The position numbers and the translations under genes are program-made. A stretch of 64,000 nt of DNA, taken from positions 29,882 through 93,881 of the forward strand of contig CALUUK010000009.1 in the NCBI GenBank assembly GCA_944323955.1. The letters are read 5' to 3'. Position 1 is the first letter of the stretch; each line of letters starts with the position of its first letter. The DNA is from Candidatus Gastranaerophilales bacterium. Its GTDB lineage: Bacteria; Cyanobacteriota; Vampirovibrionia; Gastranaerophilales; Gastranaerophilaceae. The notes below the pieces were generated by a model, which ran no database searches, had not been told where the DNA came from, and saw only the letters and a list, made by a program, of their open reading frames with translations. Shown one piece after another: positions 49,250 through 58,057 of this stretch.

Positions 49250-50005
49250 ATGAATATAAAAGAAAGATTGGATAATCCGAAAAGAAAGTCTGTCCGTGCA
49301 GTTAAAGTTAAGAATGATAATTTCGTGAATGAAATTTTTTCTTCAAATGAGGCTGCAGATACACTTATAACGCAAATTGTTAATTCGTCGAAAAATATTT
49401 TATTTATAAGCGGTATTGATTGTGATAATTCAATCATCGCGGCATATATTAAAAATCATATAACGGAAAAATCCGTATGCTGCCTTGATAATCTTGATAA
49501 AGATACAGATTTTTCAAAGTATTCAAGAATTATAATTTCATCCGGCGGAATAAAAGGGCTTGTAAAAGTATTTGAAGCTGCATTAAACGGTTATGAAGGT
49601 TTTGCTGCGGGGGTTGATTTAAAGTCATATGAAAATGTTTTAGAAAATCTTAAAACTCTGATTTTAATAAACTATCCTAATTTGTCTGTTCAAAGAGCTG
49701 ATAATCTTATTATGAATGCAAATCCTGTTCTTTTATTTTTTGATAAAGACGATGACGGATTATTTCGTATTAAAAGCATTGATGATGTTGTGAAAGTTGA
49801 TAATGTACTTTGTCTTAAAAATTTATTCTCTGAATTTGAAAAAGTTCCTGCAGATGAGACAGCGGATACTTCTTCTAAAGAAGACGTATCTTGCAGCGAA
49901 AATGCTGCAACTGTTATAGCGGATAATACTCCGGAAATTAAAAAACCTTCTTCAAAAATCAATAAATATAAACTCTTAAAAGAAAAAATAAAATCAAAAA
50001 AATGA
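49250..50005 (+). CDS. Degenerate CpaF/PilT-like ATPase domain protein
   Basis: 251 residues. The stretch IIISSGGIKGLVKVFEAALNG followed by YEGFAAGVDLKSYENVLENLKTLILINYPNLS resembles the C-terminal part of CpaF/VirB11-type ATPases (the GE-G ... A-N-GHdG ... HA ... L-RL pattern), ending in an FDKDDDGLFRIKSID strand. The Walker A position reads FISGIDCDNSII and has no GKT, so ATP hydrolysis is unlikely. A polar tail follows. It is one base after the CpaE-like gene, and may be a regulatory remnant of a tad system. Similarity is by pattern only. Confidence 0.45.
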   Translation: MNIKERLDNPKRKSVRAVKVKNDNFVNEIFSSNEAADTLITQIVNSSKNILFISGIDCDNSIIAAYIKNHITEKSVCCLDNLDKDTDFSKYSRIIISSGGIKGLVKVFEAALNGYEGFAAGVDLKSYENVLENLKTLILINYPNLSVQRADNLIMNANPVLLFFDKDDDGLFRIKSIDDVVKVDNVLCLKNLFSEFEKVPADETADTSSKEDVSCSENAATVIADNTPEIKKPSSKINKYKLLKEKIKSKK

Positions 50006-50251
50006 TTGGTTTTTATTGTATAAATCATACAAATATTTGAAAAATCCTTAATTCATTTTAATTGTATTATTGGATTTTCTTTTAATCGTAAAGTCTTATA
50101 ACAAAAGGATTTTTGCTTTGATATTGATCTTTTTATCTAGATATTAAAATAAACCTTTTACTATACAAATATAAATCCTTATATTGATGAGCGCCCATGC
50201 CCGAGCATGTACTATGAATATATGAGCTACATATTTATAGGGAGTGAGCGT
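50006..50251. other. AT-rich leader region of the response regulator operon
   Basis: About 246 bases without a gene. AAAAATCCTT near 50041 and AAGGATTTTT near 50106 could pair at long range. A compact hairpin CATGC-CCGA-GCATG (50196-50209) stands out as the only GC-rich piece and lies just ahead of the response regulator start. It may be a leader structure. Confidence 0.35.
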
Positions 50252-50968
50252 GTGTATATGAGAAGAAATATTGAATTCGGTAAAAAGATAAAGATGGTTC
50301 TGGTTGATGATAATTTTGACCACTTAATGGGGATTAGGGAGCTTGTTGGTATGGAAGGCAAGTTTGAGGTTATTGCAACGGCGACAAACGCAAATGTTGC
50401 AATTAATCTTGTAAAAAAATACCAGCCTGACGTTGTACTTATGGATATTAATATGCCGGAAAAAGACGGACTTACGGCTATAAGCGAAATTGAACGCTTA
50501 AATTTGGGGACTAAGATCATCGCTTTAACGGGATATGATGATCCCGATTTAATCTTTAGAGCTATGAAAATAGGTGCTAAAGGTTATATTCTTAAAACAA
50601 TGGCGTCCGCGCAATTAATATATGCAATTGAAGAGGTTGTTCAGGGAAAAGTTTATCTTCCTTCAGGCTTGTCTTCAAGATTTTTTGAATACTTCCAAAA
50701 AACATTTAAAGAAGATAAGACAAATATAACCGGCAAAGAAAATCTGCTTCAATATTTGACACAAAGAGAAGAAGAAGTTTTGGGACTTTTAACCCAGGGT
50801 GTTACTTATAAAGGTGTTGCTTCTCAATTATTTATCAGCGAAACGACGGTTAAAACCCACGTTAATAACATATTCCAAAAACTTCAGGTAAATGACAGAA
50901 CACAAGCTGTTTTATATGCAATAAACAACGGGTTTATGAATAGAAAAAAATTAAAAATTGCTATATAA
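50252..50968 (+). CDS. NarL/LuxR-type response regulator
   Basis: About 238 residues from GTG 50252 (GGGAG at 50240-50244); ATG 50258 is the alternative, and the longer frame from 50207 lacks a ribosome site. The receiver domain has DDN, phospho-Asp in VVLMDINMPEKDG, the conserved Thr in ALTGYD and Lys in YILKTM. The C-terminal helix-turn-helix reads LTQREEEVLGLLTQGVTYKGVASQLFISETTVKTHVNNIFQKL. It regulates transcription and pairs with the histidine kinase 8 bases downstream. Confidence 0.92.
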   Translation: MYMRRNIEFGKKIKMVLVDDNFDHLMGIRELVGMEGKFEVIATATNANVAINLVKKYQPDVVLMDINMPEKDGLTAISEIERLNLGTKIIALTGYDDPDLIFRAMKIGAKGYILKTMASAQLIYAIEEVVQGKVYLPSGLSSRFFEYFQKTFKEDKTNITGKENLLQYLTQREEEVLGLLTQGVTYKGVASQLFISETTVKTHVNNIFQKLQVNDRTQAVLYAINNGFMNRKKLKIAI

Positions 50969-50975
50969 TCAGTTT

Positions 50976-52235
50976 ATGAAAAATAACTACAATACACTTC
51001 ATCCATATATTCTTGATAATTCAAGAAATGAATATTATAAAGAGACCGTAAACGGTCTCTTTCGTTCGATTTTGGAACCCGTTACGGCAAATCAAAAATT
51101 TGAGTCCTGCATACTTTTCCGCCTGTTTGATATTTCCGATAAACAATCGTTAATAAAAAGGCTCGCGTTTTCAAAAGCGGAAATTTATTCTTTTTCCGAT
51201 TTACTTGATTCCTTCGGTTTTAAAAATACAGAGAAAGATAATATTTGGAAAGGCACCGAGTTTATTCTGGTTATCGGCTCGAGATATTCGGCGTGTTTAA
51301 TGTGGGATTATTCCTTATCTGATAAAGCTGATTATACCCCGGTGTGTCTTTTATATAATTCAAATATAATAACGGAAATTGCAAAAAAAATTGCAGCGAA
51401 TTCTTCTGTTGATTTGAGGGAGATTTTGTTTAAAAATCTTCCTGACAGACGTGAAAACAGGCTTTTAAACACCGCAATAAATTCAATCGCTTCAATGTTA
51501 AATTCGAAAAATGAAGAAATTATATTTTCCGAACTGGAAAAAGAGCATATTTTAAAATCGGATGATAATATGCAAACAGCTGCAATTGTGGCAGATAAAG
51601 CAAAGTTTATTGCTCATGAGATAAAGAATAACTTATCGATAATTAATTTGTATTCAAAAATTATGCAAAAAAGGCTTGAGTCTGTTAAAGCGGATGAAGA
51701 AACAAACTGTTCTTTGGGTGGTGCTTTGCTTAATATAACAAAGGCTTCCGAAAATATTTCCGCGCATATTAATGATTTGAGATGTTTATCTTCTGTATAT
51801 AAAAGCGAATTCGATATAGTTCAATCAATATATTCAGTTATTTCCCAGTGCGAACAAAAAGCGAAACAGTCGGGAGTTGAAATTCAATATGAAGAAATTA
51901 ACAGTATTACTGTTGCTGCTGACAAAATAAAGTTTGAATGTTCTCTTTTAAATGTTATTTATAACGCAATTGAAGCCTGTACAAACGGCTGTTATGTCAA
52001 AATATATTGCAAAAAAGAAGATAAAGAAGTCAAAGTTCTTATTAAAAATAACGGAACAAAGATACCCGAAAATATAAAACAGAAAATCTTTGAACCTGAT
52101 TTTACGACAAAGGAAAAAGGAAACGGACTGGGGCTTGCAATATGTAAAAAACAGCTTGAGCTGTCAGGCGGAAATATTAATCTTTTGTATTCAAATGATG
52201 AAGAAACTTTGTTTGAGATAACACTTATCGTATAA
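50976..52235 (+). CDS. Cytoplasmic histidine kinase
   Basis: About 419 residues from ATG 50976. No membrane segment. The N-terminal 200 residues form an unrecognised sensor region. The phosphorylated His is H214 in FIAHEIKNNLSIINLYSK, followed by the N-box LLNVIYNAIEACTNG, and the G-boxes PENIKQKIFEPDFTTKEKGNGLGLAI. It would respond to an intracellular signal and phosphorylate the upstream response regulator. The gene lies 8 bases after it, and the helicase gene follows by 7. Confidence 0.88.
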   Translation: MKNNYNTLHPYILDNSRNEYYKETVNGLFRSILEPVTANQKFESCILFRLFDISDKQSLIKRLAFSKAEIYSFSDLLDSFGFKNTEKDNIWKGTEFILVIGSRYSACLMWDYSLSDKADYTPVCLLYNSNIITEIAKKIAANSSVDLREILFKNLPDRRENRLLNTAINSIASMLNSKNEEIIFSELEKEHILKSDDNMQTAAIVADKAKFIAHEIKNNLSIINLYSKIMQKRLESVKADEETNCSLGGALLNITKASENISAHINDLRCLSSVYKSEFDIVQSIYSVISQCEQKAKQSGVEIQYEEINSITVAADKIKFECSLLNVIYNAIEACTNGCYVKIYCKKEDKEVKVLIKNNGTKIPENIKQKIFEPDFTTKEKGNGLGLAICKKQLELSGGNINLLYSNDEETLFEITLIV

Positions 52236-52242
52236 TATTTTT

Positions 52243-54210
52243 ATGAATAATCTGACCGTAAAAAAATATACACTCAAACGTATTGAGACAAAGTCCGAAT
52301 ATAAAGTTGATTATGAAAAAGAATTAAACCCCCGTCAACTGGAAGCAGTTGTTCAAAAGGACGGTGCAATTCTTGTTATTGCAGGTGCTGGCAGCGGCAA
52401 GACAAAAACTCTGACATACAGAGTTGCAAGGCTTATTGAAGACGGTATTAATCCTAAAAATATTCTGCTTTTAACTTTTACAAAAAAAGCGGCACAAGAG
52501 ATGCTTTCAAGAGCGGTAATTGTTCTTGATTCGCGCTGCGAACAGGTTGAAGGCGGGACTTTCCATTCTTTTGCAAATCTGGTTTTGAGAAAATATTCTT
52601 CTTTTCTTGAACTTAAAAATAATTTTACTATTACCGACAGAGCTGATGCCGAGGATATAATAAATCATATACGGGCAAAGGTTATAAATAAACAGGAAAA
52701 ACGTTTTCCAAAGAAACATACAATTTTAGATATATATTCTAAAGCTGTTAATAAAAATACTCCTTCGGATGGAATAATAGTAAAAGAGTATAAACAATTT
52801 GAGCATTGTACGGAAAAGATAAACGAAATAATAAGGCAATATAACGATTACAAAAGAAATAATTCTATTTTGGATTATGATGATTTGCTTTTATATTTAA
52901 AAACTCTTTTGGAATCAAATTCCGGGATAAGGAAAAAATTGTCAGAACAATATAAATATATTATGGTTGATGAATATCAGGATACAAATACAATACAAGC
53001 CCAAATAGTGCGGTTGTTAGCGTCAGAGCATAATAATGTTATGGCTGTCGGTGATGATTCTCAAAGCATTTATTCTTTCAGAGGTGCTGATTTTAAAAAT
53101 ATCCTGAATTTCCCTTCTATATTTGAAAATACAAAAATAATAAAACTTGAACAGAATTACCGCAGTTCTCAAAATATTCTTGCGCTTGCGAACGAAATTT
53201 TATTGAAAGCCAGGGAAAAATATACAAAAACACTTTTTTCTTTAATAGAAAATCCAATAAAACCTGCCATAATCAGCGCGGTTGATTCAAAAACCGAGGC
53301 TGAATTTATCGTGCAAAGAATACTTGAACTATCAGAAGAGGAAAACATTCCGCTTGATGATATATGCGTTCTTGCAAGAAGTGCAAGAATGACATACAAC
53401 CTTGAGATTGAGCTGGCCAAAAGAGCAATTCCATATAAAAAATTCGGGGGAATGAAATTTATTGAAACGGCTCATATTAAAGACGTTATTGCTCATTTAA
53501 GGGTTATATTAAATCCGTCTGACATTATAAGTTATACAAGAATTCTGCTGCTTCTTGACGGAATAGGCACTCAAAGTGCGAATAAACTGCTTCCTGTTTT
53601 AACATCCGAATATAATAATGATAATGTTTTAAAACTGCCGGTTAAAAATCCTGATGCTGTTTTAAGGCTTACTTCGCTTCTTTCGGAATCACGAAAGAAT
53701 ATGTTTAATCCGTCAGAGGTTGTAAAAGCCGTTTTGGATTATTATCATCCGATATTAACTGATAAGTATGATGATTATACAAAGCGCGAAAAAGACCTTG
53801 AGCATTTTCTTCATTTGAGTGAAAAATATTTAAGTCTGGAAGATTTTCTTAGCGATTTGGCGCTTGAGCCGCCGGATAGTTCTGTTGATGATATAGAAGC
53901 AGGTGCCGCAAAAGACGAATATTTAACGCTTTCTACCATCCACAGTGCAAAAGGGCTTGAATATAAAGCAGTATTCATTATAGGTGCCGTAGACGGAAGA
54001 TTTCCTTCGACATTTTCATTTAATTCTCCTGAGGAGCTGGATGAAGAATTAAGACTTATGTATGTGGCTGTTACACGTGCCAAAACACATCTTTTTATTA
54101 CATATCCCATTGATATGTTTGATTATTCTACGGGTATGGTATTATCAAAACCGTCGAGATTTCTTGACGGAATTTCACAGGATATTCTTGAAAAATGGAT
54201 AATTGAGTAA
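52243..54210 (+). CDS. UvrD/Rep/PcrA-type ATP-dependent DNA helicase
   Basis: 655 residues. Superfamily 1A motifs: LNPRQLEAV (Q motif), AGAGSGKTKTLTYRVA (Walker A), LLLTFTKKAAQEM, IMVDEYQDTNTIQ (Walker B), AVGDDSQSIYSFRGAD, LEQNYRSSQNIL, LSTIHSAKGLEYKAVF and MYVAVTRAKTHL. It unwinds DNA 3' to 5' in repair or replication restart. A few family insertions are shorter than in UvrD, so I do not assign a gene name. It follows the kinase gene closely. Confidence 0.95.
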   Translation: MNNLTVKKYTLKRIETKSEYKVDYEKELNPRQLEAVVQKDGAILVIAGAGSGKTKTLTYRVARLIEDGINPKNILLLTFTKKAAQEMLSRAVIVLDSRCEQVEGGTFHSFANLVLRKYSSFLELKNNFTITDRADAEDIINHIRAKVINKQEKRFPKKHTILDIYSKAVNKNTPSDGIIVKEYKQFEHCTEKINEIIRQYNDYKRNNSILDYDDLLLYLKTLLESNSGIRKKLSEQYKYIMVDEYQDTNTIQAQIVRLLASEHNNVMAVGDDSQSIYSFRGADFKNILNFPSIFENTKIIKLEQNYRSSQNILALANEILLKAREKYTKTLFSLIENPIKPAIISAVDSKTEAEFIVQRILELSEEENIPLDDICVLARSARMTYNLEIELAKRAIPYKKFGGMKFIETAHIKDVIAHLRVILNPSDIISYTRILLLLDGIGTQSANKLLPVLTSEYNNDNVLKLPVKNPDAVLRLTSLLSESRKNMFNPSEVVKAVLDYYHPILTDKYDDYTKREKDLEHFLHLSEKYLSLEDFLSDLALEPPDSSVDDIEAGAAKDEYLTLSTIHSAKGLEYKAVFIIGAVDGRFPSTFSFNSPEELDEELRLMYVAVTRAKTHLFITYPIDMFDYSTGMVLSKPSRFLDGISQDILEKWIIE

Positions 54211-54221
54211 TTATCCGCAGC

Positions 54222-55421
54222 TTAAACATCCGATGTTATTTTATAGCCTTTGCTTATTAAGGCCTGTTTAATTTCTTCAAAGTGTTGTGTATTTTTTGTT
54301 TCCATTGAAATTTGAAGGAAACAAGCGTTTATATCTGTGTGTCCGCCGCCTTGATTGTGCCTTACCCTTATTACGTTGGCTCCGTATTGTGCTATGGTTG
54401 TTGATACATCTTTAAGTTGTCCGGGTTTATCCAGAAGCTCTATTGTCAAATGAGAAAGTCTGCCCGCTGTTAATAAACCTCTGTTTATAACTCTTGAGAG
54501 AATATTCACATCAATATTCCCGCCTGATACAATACAAACGGTTTTATCAGTAAGTGGTACTTTACCGAACATAGCGGCCGCGACGCTTAATGCTCCGGCG
54601 CCTTCGGCTACAATTTTTTGTTTTTCCATTAAAGAAAGAATTGCAGAAGCAACTTCATCATCTGAAACCGTTACTATATCGTCAACATATTTTTCGCACA
54701 ATTCAAAAGTTAAATCTCCGGGGCGTTTTACTGCCGTACCATCTGCAAATGTATGTACTGCAGGCAGTTCAAGAATTTTTTTATTTATAAATGATTGATA
54801 CATACTGCCTGCGCCCTGAGCTTGTACCCCGTATATTTTACACGACGGTTTTAATTGTTTCATAGCATATGCAATACCTGAAATCAGTCCGCCGCCGCCA
54901 ATCGGGACTATAACAGAGTCTATATCCGGAAGCTGTTCAAGAATTTCAAGTCCGATTGTTCCTTGCCCCGCAATTACATCTTCATCATCAAACGGATGAA
55001 TGAATTCGCCTTGTGTTTCTTTTTGAAACTCTAAAGCCGCTTTATATGCATCATCATATACACCGTCAATCAATTTTATGTCCGCACCGTATTTTCTTGT
55101 AGCTTCAACTTTTGATATTGGCGCGGTTGCCGGTATAAAAATTGTTGCTTTTATTCCGCTTTTTTGTGCCGCGAGAGCAACACCTTGCGCATGGTTTCCT
55201 GCCGAGCAGGCAATAATCCCCTTTGCTTTTTGTTCATCCGTAAGTTTCGAAATCTTGTAATATGCTCCTCTGAGCTTAAAAGAACCGGTTACTTGCAGGT
55301 TTTCGGATTTTAAATAAAGTTCTTTATCTTCTATTATTGTTTTTGACTGGATTAAATCCGTTTTTTTTGCTATTTTATTTAAAACTTTTGCTGCATCGTA
55401 AATTTTTGCTATATTCAACAC
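54222..55421 (-). CDS. ilvA: Threonine ammonia-lyase with ACT domain
   Basis: 399 residues. The PLP lysine lies in GSFKLRGAYYKI, SAGNHAQGVALAAQ binds substrate, and the Gly loop PIGGGGLISGIA holds the phosphate. The C-terminal region (LTIELLDKPGQLKDVSTTIAQYGANVIRV) is one ACT domain. It makes 2-oxobutanoate from threonine for isoleucine synthesis. A single ACT and this length fit the TdcB/short IlvA type. It converges on the helicase gene. Confidence 0.92.
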   Translation of the reverse strand: MLNIAKIYDAAKVLNKIAKKTDLIQSKTIIEDKELYLKSENLQVTGSFKLRGAYYKISKLTDEQKAKGIIACSAGNHAQGVALAAQKSGIKATIFIPATAPISKVEATRKYGADIKLIDGVYDDAYKAALEFQKETQGEFIHPFDDEDVIAGQGTIGLEILEQLPDIDSVIVPIGGGGLISGIAYAMKQLKPSCKIYGVQAQGAGSMYQSFINKKILELPAVHTFADGTAVKRPGDLTFELCEKYVDDIVTVSDDEVASAILSLMEKQKIVAEGAGALSVAAAMFGKVPLTDKTVCIVSGGNIDVNILSRVINRGLLTAGRLSHLTIELLDKPGQLKDVSTTIAQYGANVIRVRHNQGGGHTDINACFLQISMETKNTQHFEEIKQALISKGYKITSDV

Positions 55422-55466
55422 GTCCGGCTCCTTTTTTATTAATTTTACATCAAAAAAGAATATTAA

Positions 55467-56423
55467 TTAAACTGGATTTTTGAAAAACCAATCTTTTAAA
55501 GATTCATAATAATCAAGTTCAATTTTATCCTTTACACATTTTTCCCTTATTGTCATAACCATATCTTTTATCGAATCGGTAATCGAATGATTATTTTGTT
55601 TATACCAGTTCATTTCAACATCAAGAATTATTGATTTTATACCTAAAGATAAAGATAAATCATACCATTTTACAATTTCTTCCGTTGAATCATTGTATCC
55701 GGGGATAATAATATATTTTGTAATTACCGAGCTTTTAGGATTTTTGCTTGCGGCTTTTGCATATTTTTTTATATTTGAAATAACGCGCTCAAAAGCAGGA
55801 ACATTTTTTATGCGTTCATAAACTTCTTTACTTCCTGCATCTGGTGATATAACAAGTCTTGTTGATTTTTCTTTTAAAAGTTTTTCTATTGCTTTTGAAT
55901 ATTTTATTCCGCTTGAATGTATAAGGTAATTATCTATATCATTTTTGATGAACAGATTTATTATTTTTTCAAAATCCTTCATCAATGTCGGTTCACCGCC
56001 CGCAAACTGCATATATCCTTCAGGGATGTTTTTTATCATTTTTTTATTGCAAAGTTCTTGTAGTATGCCATACACAGACTTTTCGTTGAAATTTTCAATA
56101 TCTTTACAACTGCAATATACACATTGGCAGTTGCAGTTTATAAAAGTATTTATATCTATGTATCCGAATGATAAATCTTCATTTGGTTTTTCTGTTTCAC
56201 TTATGAAAATGCAGCCTTCGCATTCTGCAGGTATATCACCGGTTTCAAATCTTTTTTTGTATTCTTTTTTCTTTTCTAATATATTTTTAATGCTAATGTT
56301 GTCATATTCTGCAAGAACGGGCATACCTTCAACTTTATGTGCGGATTTACAGCATACCCTTACTTCGTTATAGAAGAAATTAATTCCGCTGTCGATGTAT
56401 GGGCATTTGTATCTTTTTTGCAT
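55467..56423 (-). CDS. Radical SAM protein, class B (isolated copy)
   Basis: 318 residues. Front cysteines C7, C24-C25, C68-x2-C71; cluster motif C97-x3-C101-x2-C104; QFAGGEPTLMKDFE; SPDAGSKEVYERIK and KYIIIPGYNDST. Same family as the array at 13.6-22.7 kb, far from it, and next to the SGNH-type gene on the same strand, 67 bases away. The two may be co-transcribed, which would tie this family to envelope glycan or lipid chemistry, but this is conjecture. Confidence 0.87.
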   Translation of the reverse strand: MQKRYKCPYIDSGINFFYNEVRVCCKSAHKVEGMPVLAEYDNISIKNILEKKKEYKKRFETGDIPAECEGCIFISETEKPNEDLSFGYIDINTFINCNCQCVYCSCKDIENFNEKSVYGILQELCNKKMIKNIPEGYMQFAGGEPTLMKDFEKIINLFIKNDIDNYLIHSSGIKYSKAIEKLLKEKSTRLVISPDAGSKEVYERIKNVPAFERVISNIKKYAKAASKNPKSSVITKYIIIPGYNDSTEEIVKWYDLSLSLGIKSIILDVEMNWYKQNNHSITDSIKDMVMTIREKCVKDKIELDYYESLKDWFFKNPV

Positions 56424-56490
56424 TTGCTATACCTGTTTAGCTTTTTATATAACAGTCCGATTATATAACAAAATTAAGATTGAAGTAACT

Positions 56491-57387
56491 TTATAAACCT
56501 AATTTGTCAGATATAACAGGAACAAGTTTTTTCCATACCGCTGCGGACGGATGGATTTCATCACTTGCAATGAAATCATCCGTATTTAAATAATCGAATT
56601 CATTTGTATCAAAATTAATTATAATAAAACCTTCATCTTCAAGTTCTTTCCATCTATTTGTGTGGAACTGTTTAAGCCCGAGTCTTTTTAATATTTCATT
56701 TGAATTATATACAAGTATAACGAATTTACAGTTTGGATTTTTTTCATATAGGCTTTTTTTACATTCCAAAAGATATAATTTGAACAGGTTAAAATTTTCT
56801 TCATCGTTCTTTAATGCAGAGAAGAAATCAGTTGATCTTTTTCCGATGGTAGTTATTTTAAAATAATCAATTGGTATGACATGAAAAGGTTCTTCCTTCA
56901 GAGAAATGCCGTGTTTCTTATATTTTAGATATTTATGTTGTGCATACTTATCAAAAAAGTTTAGATGCAGGCGTCTTAAGTGGTCAGAGAAGAAAACATA
57001 TATTACATATTCGGCATCTTTTACGTCATATGCGAAATCATCGCTTTTTTGTATTTTATATAGAACATGTTGAATACCATGAGCAGGATATCCGTAATTA
57101 TATGTTTTTCTGTGGGTATATTGCTGAAGCCTGTATGCAAGAGTATCTTCATCGCGTAAATCAACACCAAATGCGAAAGAACAGCCCATAACAATAAGTG
57201 ATTTCTTTTTCGGATTAATTATTGTTCCTTCTTGAGGTACGCCGCGTTTTCCGAAAGCATCTTTTATATCTACCGGGAATACCCGGTAACGATCAGATGC
57301 TGCGATTATCCAATCAGCAAAAATAAAGAATAGTACAAAAAAAATAATGAGGAACAGTAAATAAAAAGATGCTTTTAATATATTCAT
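56491..57387 (-). CDS. Membrane-anchored SGNH/GDSL hydrolase-like protein
   Basis: 298 residues. An N-terminal membrane helix (YLLFLIIFFVLFFIFADWII) anchors a domain with the SGNH layout: IVMGCSFAFGVD with candidate nucleophile Ser70, YNYGYPAHGIQH, and the C-terminal D276-x2-H279 pair in SDEIHPSAAVW. Such proteins are esterases or acetyl-transferases on glycans or lipids. The GDS motif reads GCS. It precedes the radical SAM gene on the same strand. Confidence 0.72.
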   Translation of the reverse strand: MNILKASFYLLFLIIFFVLFFIFADWIIAASDRYRVFPVDIKDAFGKRGVPQEGTIINPKKKSLIVMGCSFAFGVDLRDEDTLAYRLQQYTHRKTYNYGYPAHGIQHVLYKIQKSDDFAYDVKDAEYVIYVFFSDHLRRLHLNFFDKYAQHKYLKYKKHGISLKEEPFHVIPIDYFKITTIGKRSTDFFSALKNDEENFNLFKLYLLECKKSLYEKNPNCKFVILVYNSNEILKRLGLKQFHTNRWKELEDEGFIIINFDTNEFDYLNTDDFIASDEIHPSAAVWKKLVPVISDKLGL

Positions 57388-57516
57388 GACTGAAATCCGA
57401 TTTGTGAGTATGAGTATTATAACATTTTTAAGATTTACTGCTTTAAATATTTGCTAATATATTTCTGACTTTTTCTAAAGTTGTTCCTGATGACAATTCG
57501 AAGATTTTGCTGCGAA

Positions 57517-57741
57517 CTAAAATTCAAAAAATACTTTTTCCGAAACATTAAGCGAATCAGCAATCTTGAATAATAATTTCAGGCTTAATCTTCTTCTGCC
57601 CGTCTCGATTTTAGCCAAATGTTCTCTTGATATATTAATAATTTCTACGAATTTATTTTGTGAATATCCAAGATTTTTCCTGTATTTGGCGATATTTCTT
57701 CCGAGTAATTTTAATTTTTCTTTTTCCGTATCCATATACAT
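57517..57741 (-). CDS. XRE-family helix-turn-helix regulator
   Basis: 74 residues consisting of one HTH domain: LGRNIAKYRKNLGYSQNKFVEIINISREHLAKIETGRRRLSLKLLFKIADSLNVS. Small regulators of this type control neighbouring genes or themselves. ATG at 57741 or 57735 are both possible. An inverted repeat right upstream may be its operator. Orphan, in a low-density region. Confidence 0.85.
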   Translation of the reverse strand: MYMDTEKEKLKLLGRNIAKYRKNLGYSQNKFVEIINISREHLAKIETGRRRLSLKLLFKIADSLNVSEKVFFEF

Positions 57742-57746
57742 AATTG

Positions 57747-57761
57747 TGAACTATTCGTTCA
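57747..57761. promoter_or_regulatory. Possible XRE autoregulatory operator
   Basis: TGAAC-TATTC-GTTCA, a 5-bp inverted repeat with 5-base spacer, 6 bases before the XRE start. A half-similar GAACTATTTG follows at about 57784-57793. Confidence 0.4.
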
Positions 57762-58057
57762 TATTTGTATGTAGTCCAAATGAGAACTATTTGAATATTT
57801 ATATTTATTTTATTTTTTGATAGAAAATTTTTATAAGAAATAGATTCGGAGGTTTTTTGCTTATTTTCGGCTGTTTCCCCGTGAACGATTGCATCTTTTT
57901 TATGCCAAATAATATTCTTATCCGCTTAGAATATATGTTAAAGGGTAATCTGAAAACTAATAAATTTATATATTAACAAGATAAGACCAATCATTAATAT
58001 AAACATTTTCAATTAGTCTTATCTTTTAAGTTTTTATTTTTGAAATTTATCGGATAA
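57762..58057. other. Gene-free stretch with a large inverted repeat
   Basis: About 300 bases without a believable gene. AAGATAAGAC (57978-57987) and GTCTTATCTT (58016-58025) form a 10-bp stem with a 28-base loop just past the stop of the calcium-binding protein gene. It may act as that gene's terminator, though the T-run is weak. The remainder (57840-57960) is unrecognised. Confidence 0.4.

Noticed and set aside
50006..50251. tRNA or small RNA before the response regulator
   Set aside because: No cloverleaf or GGTTCGAATC-type loop; only one short hairpin.
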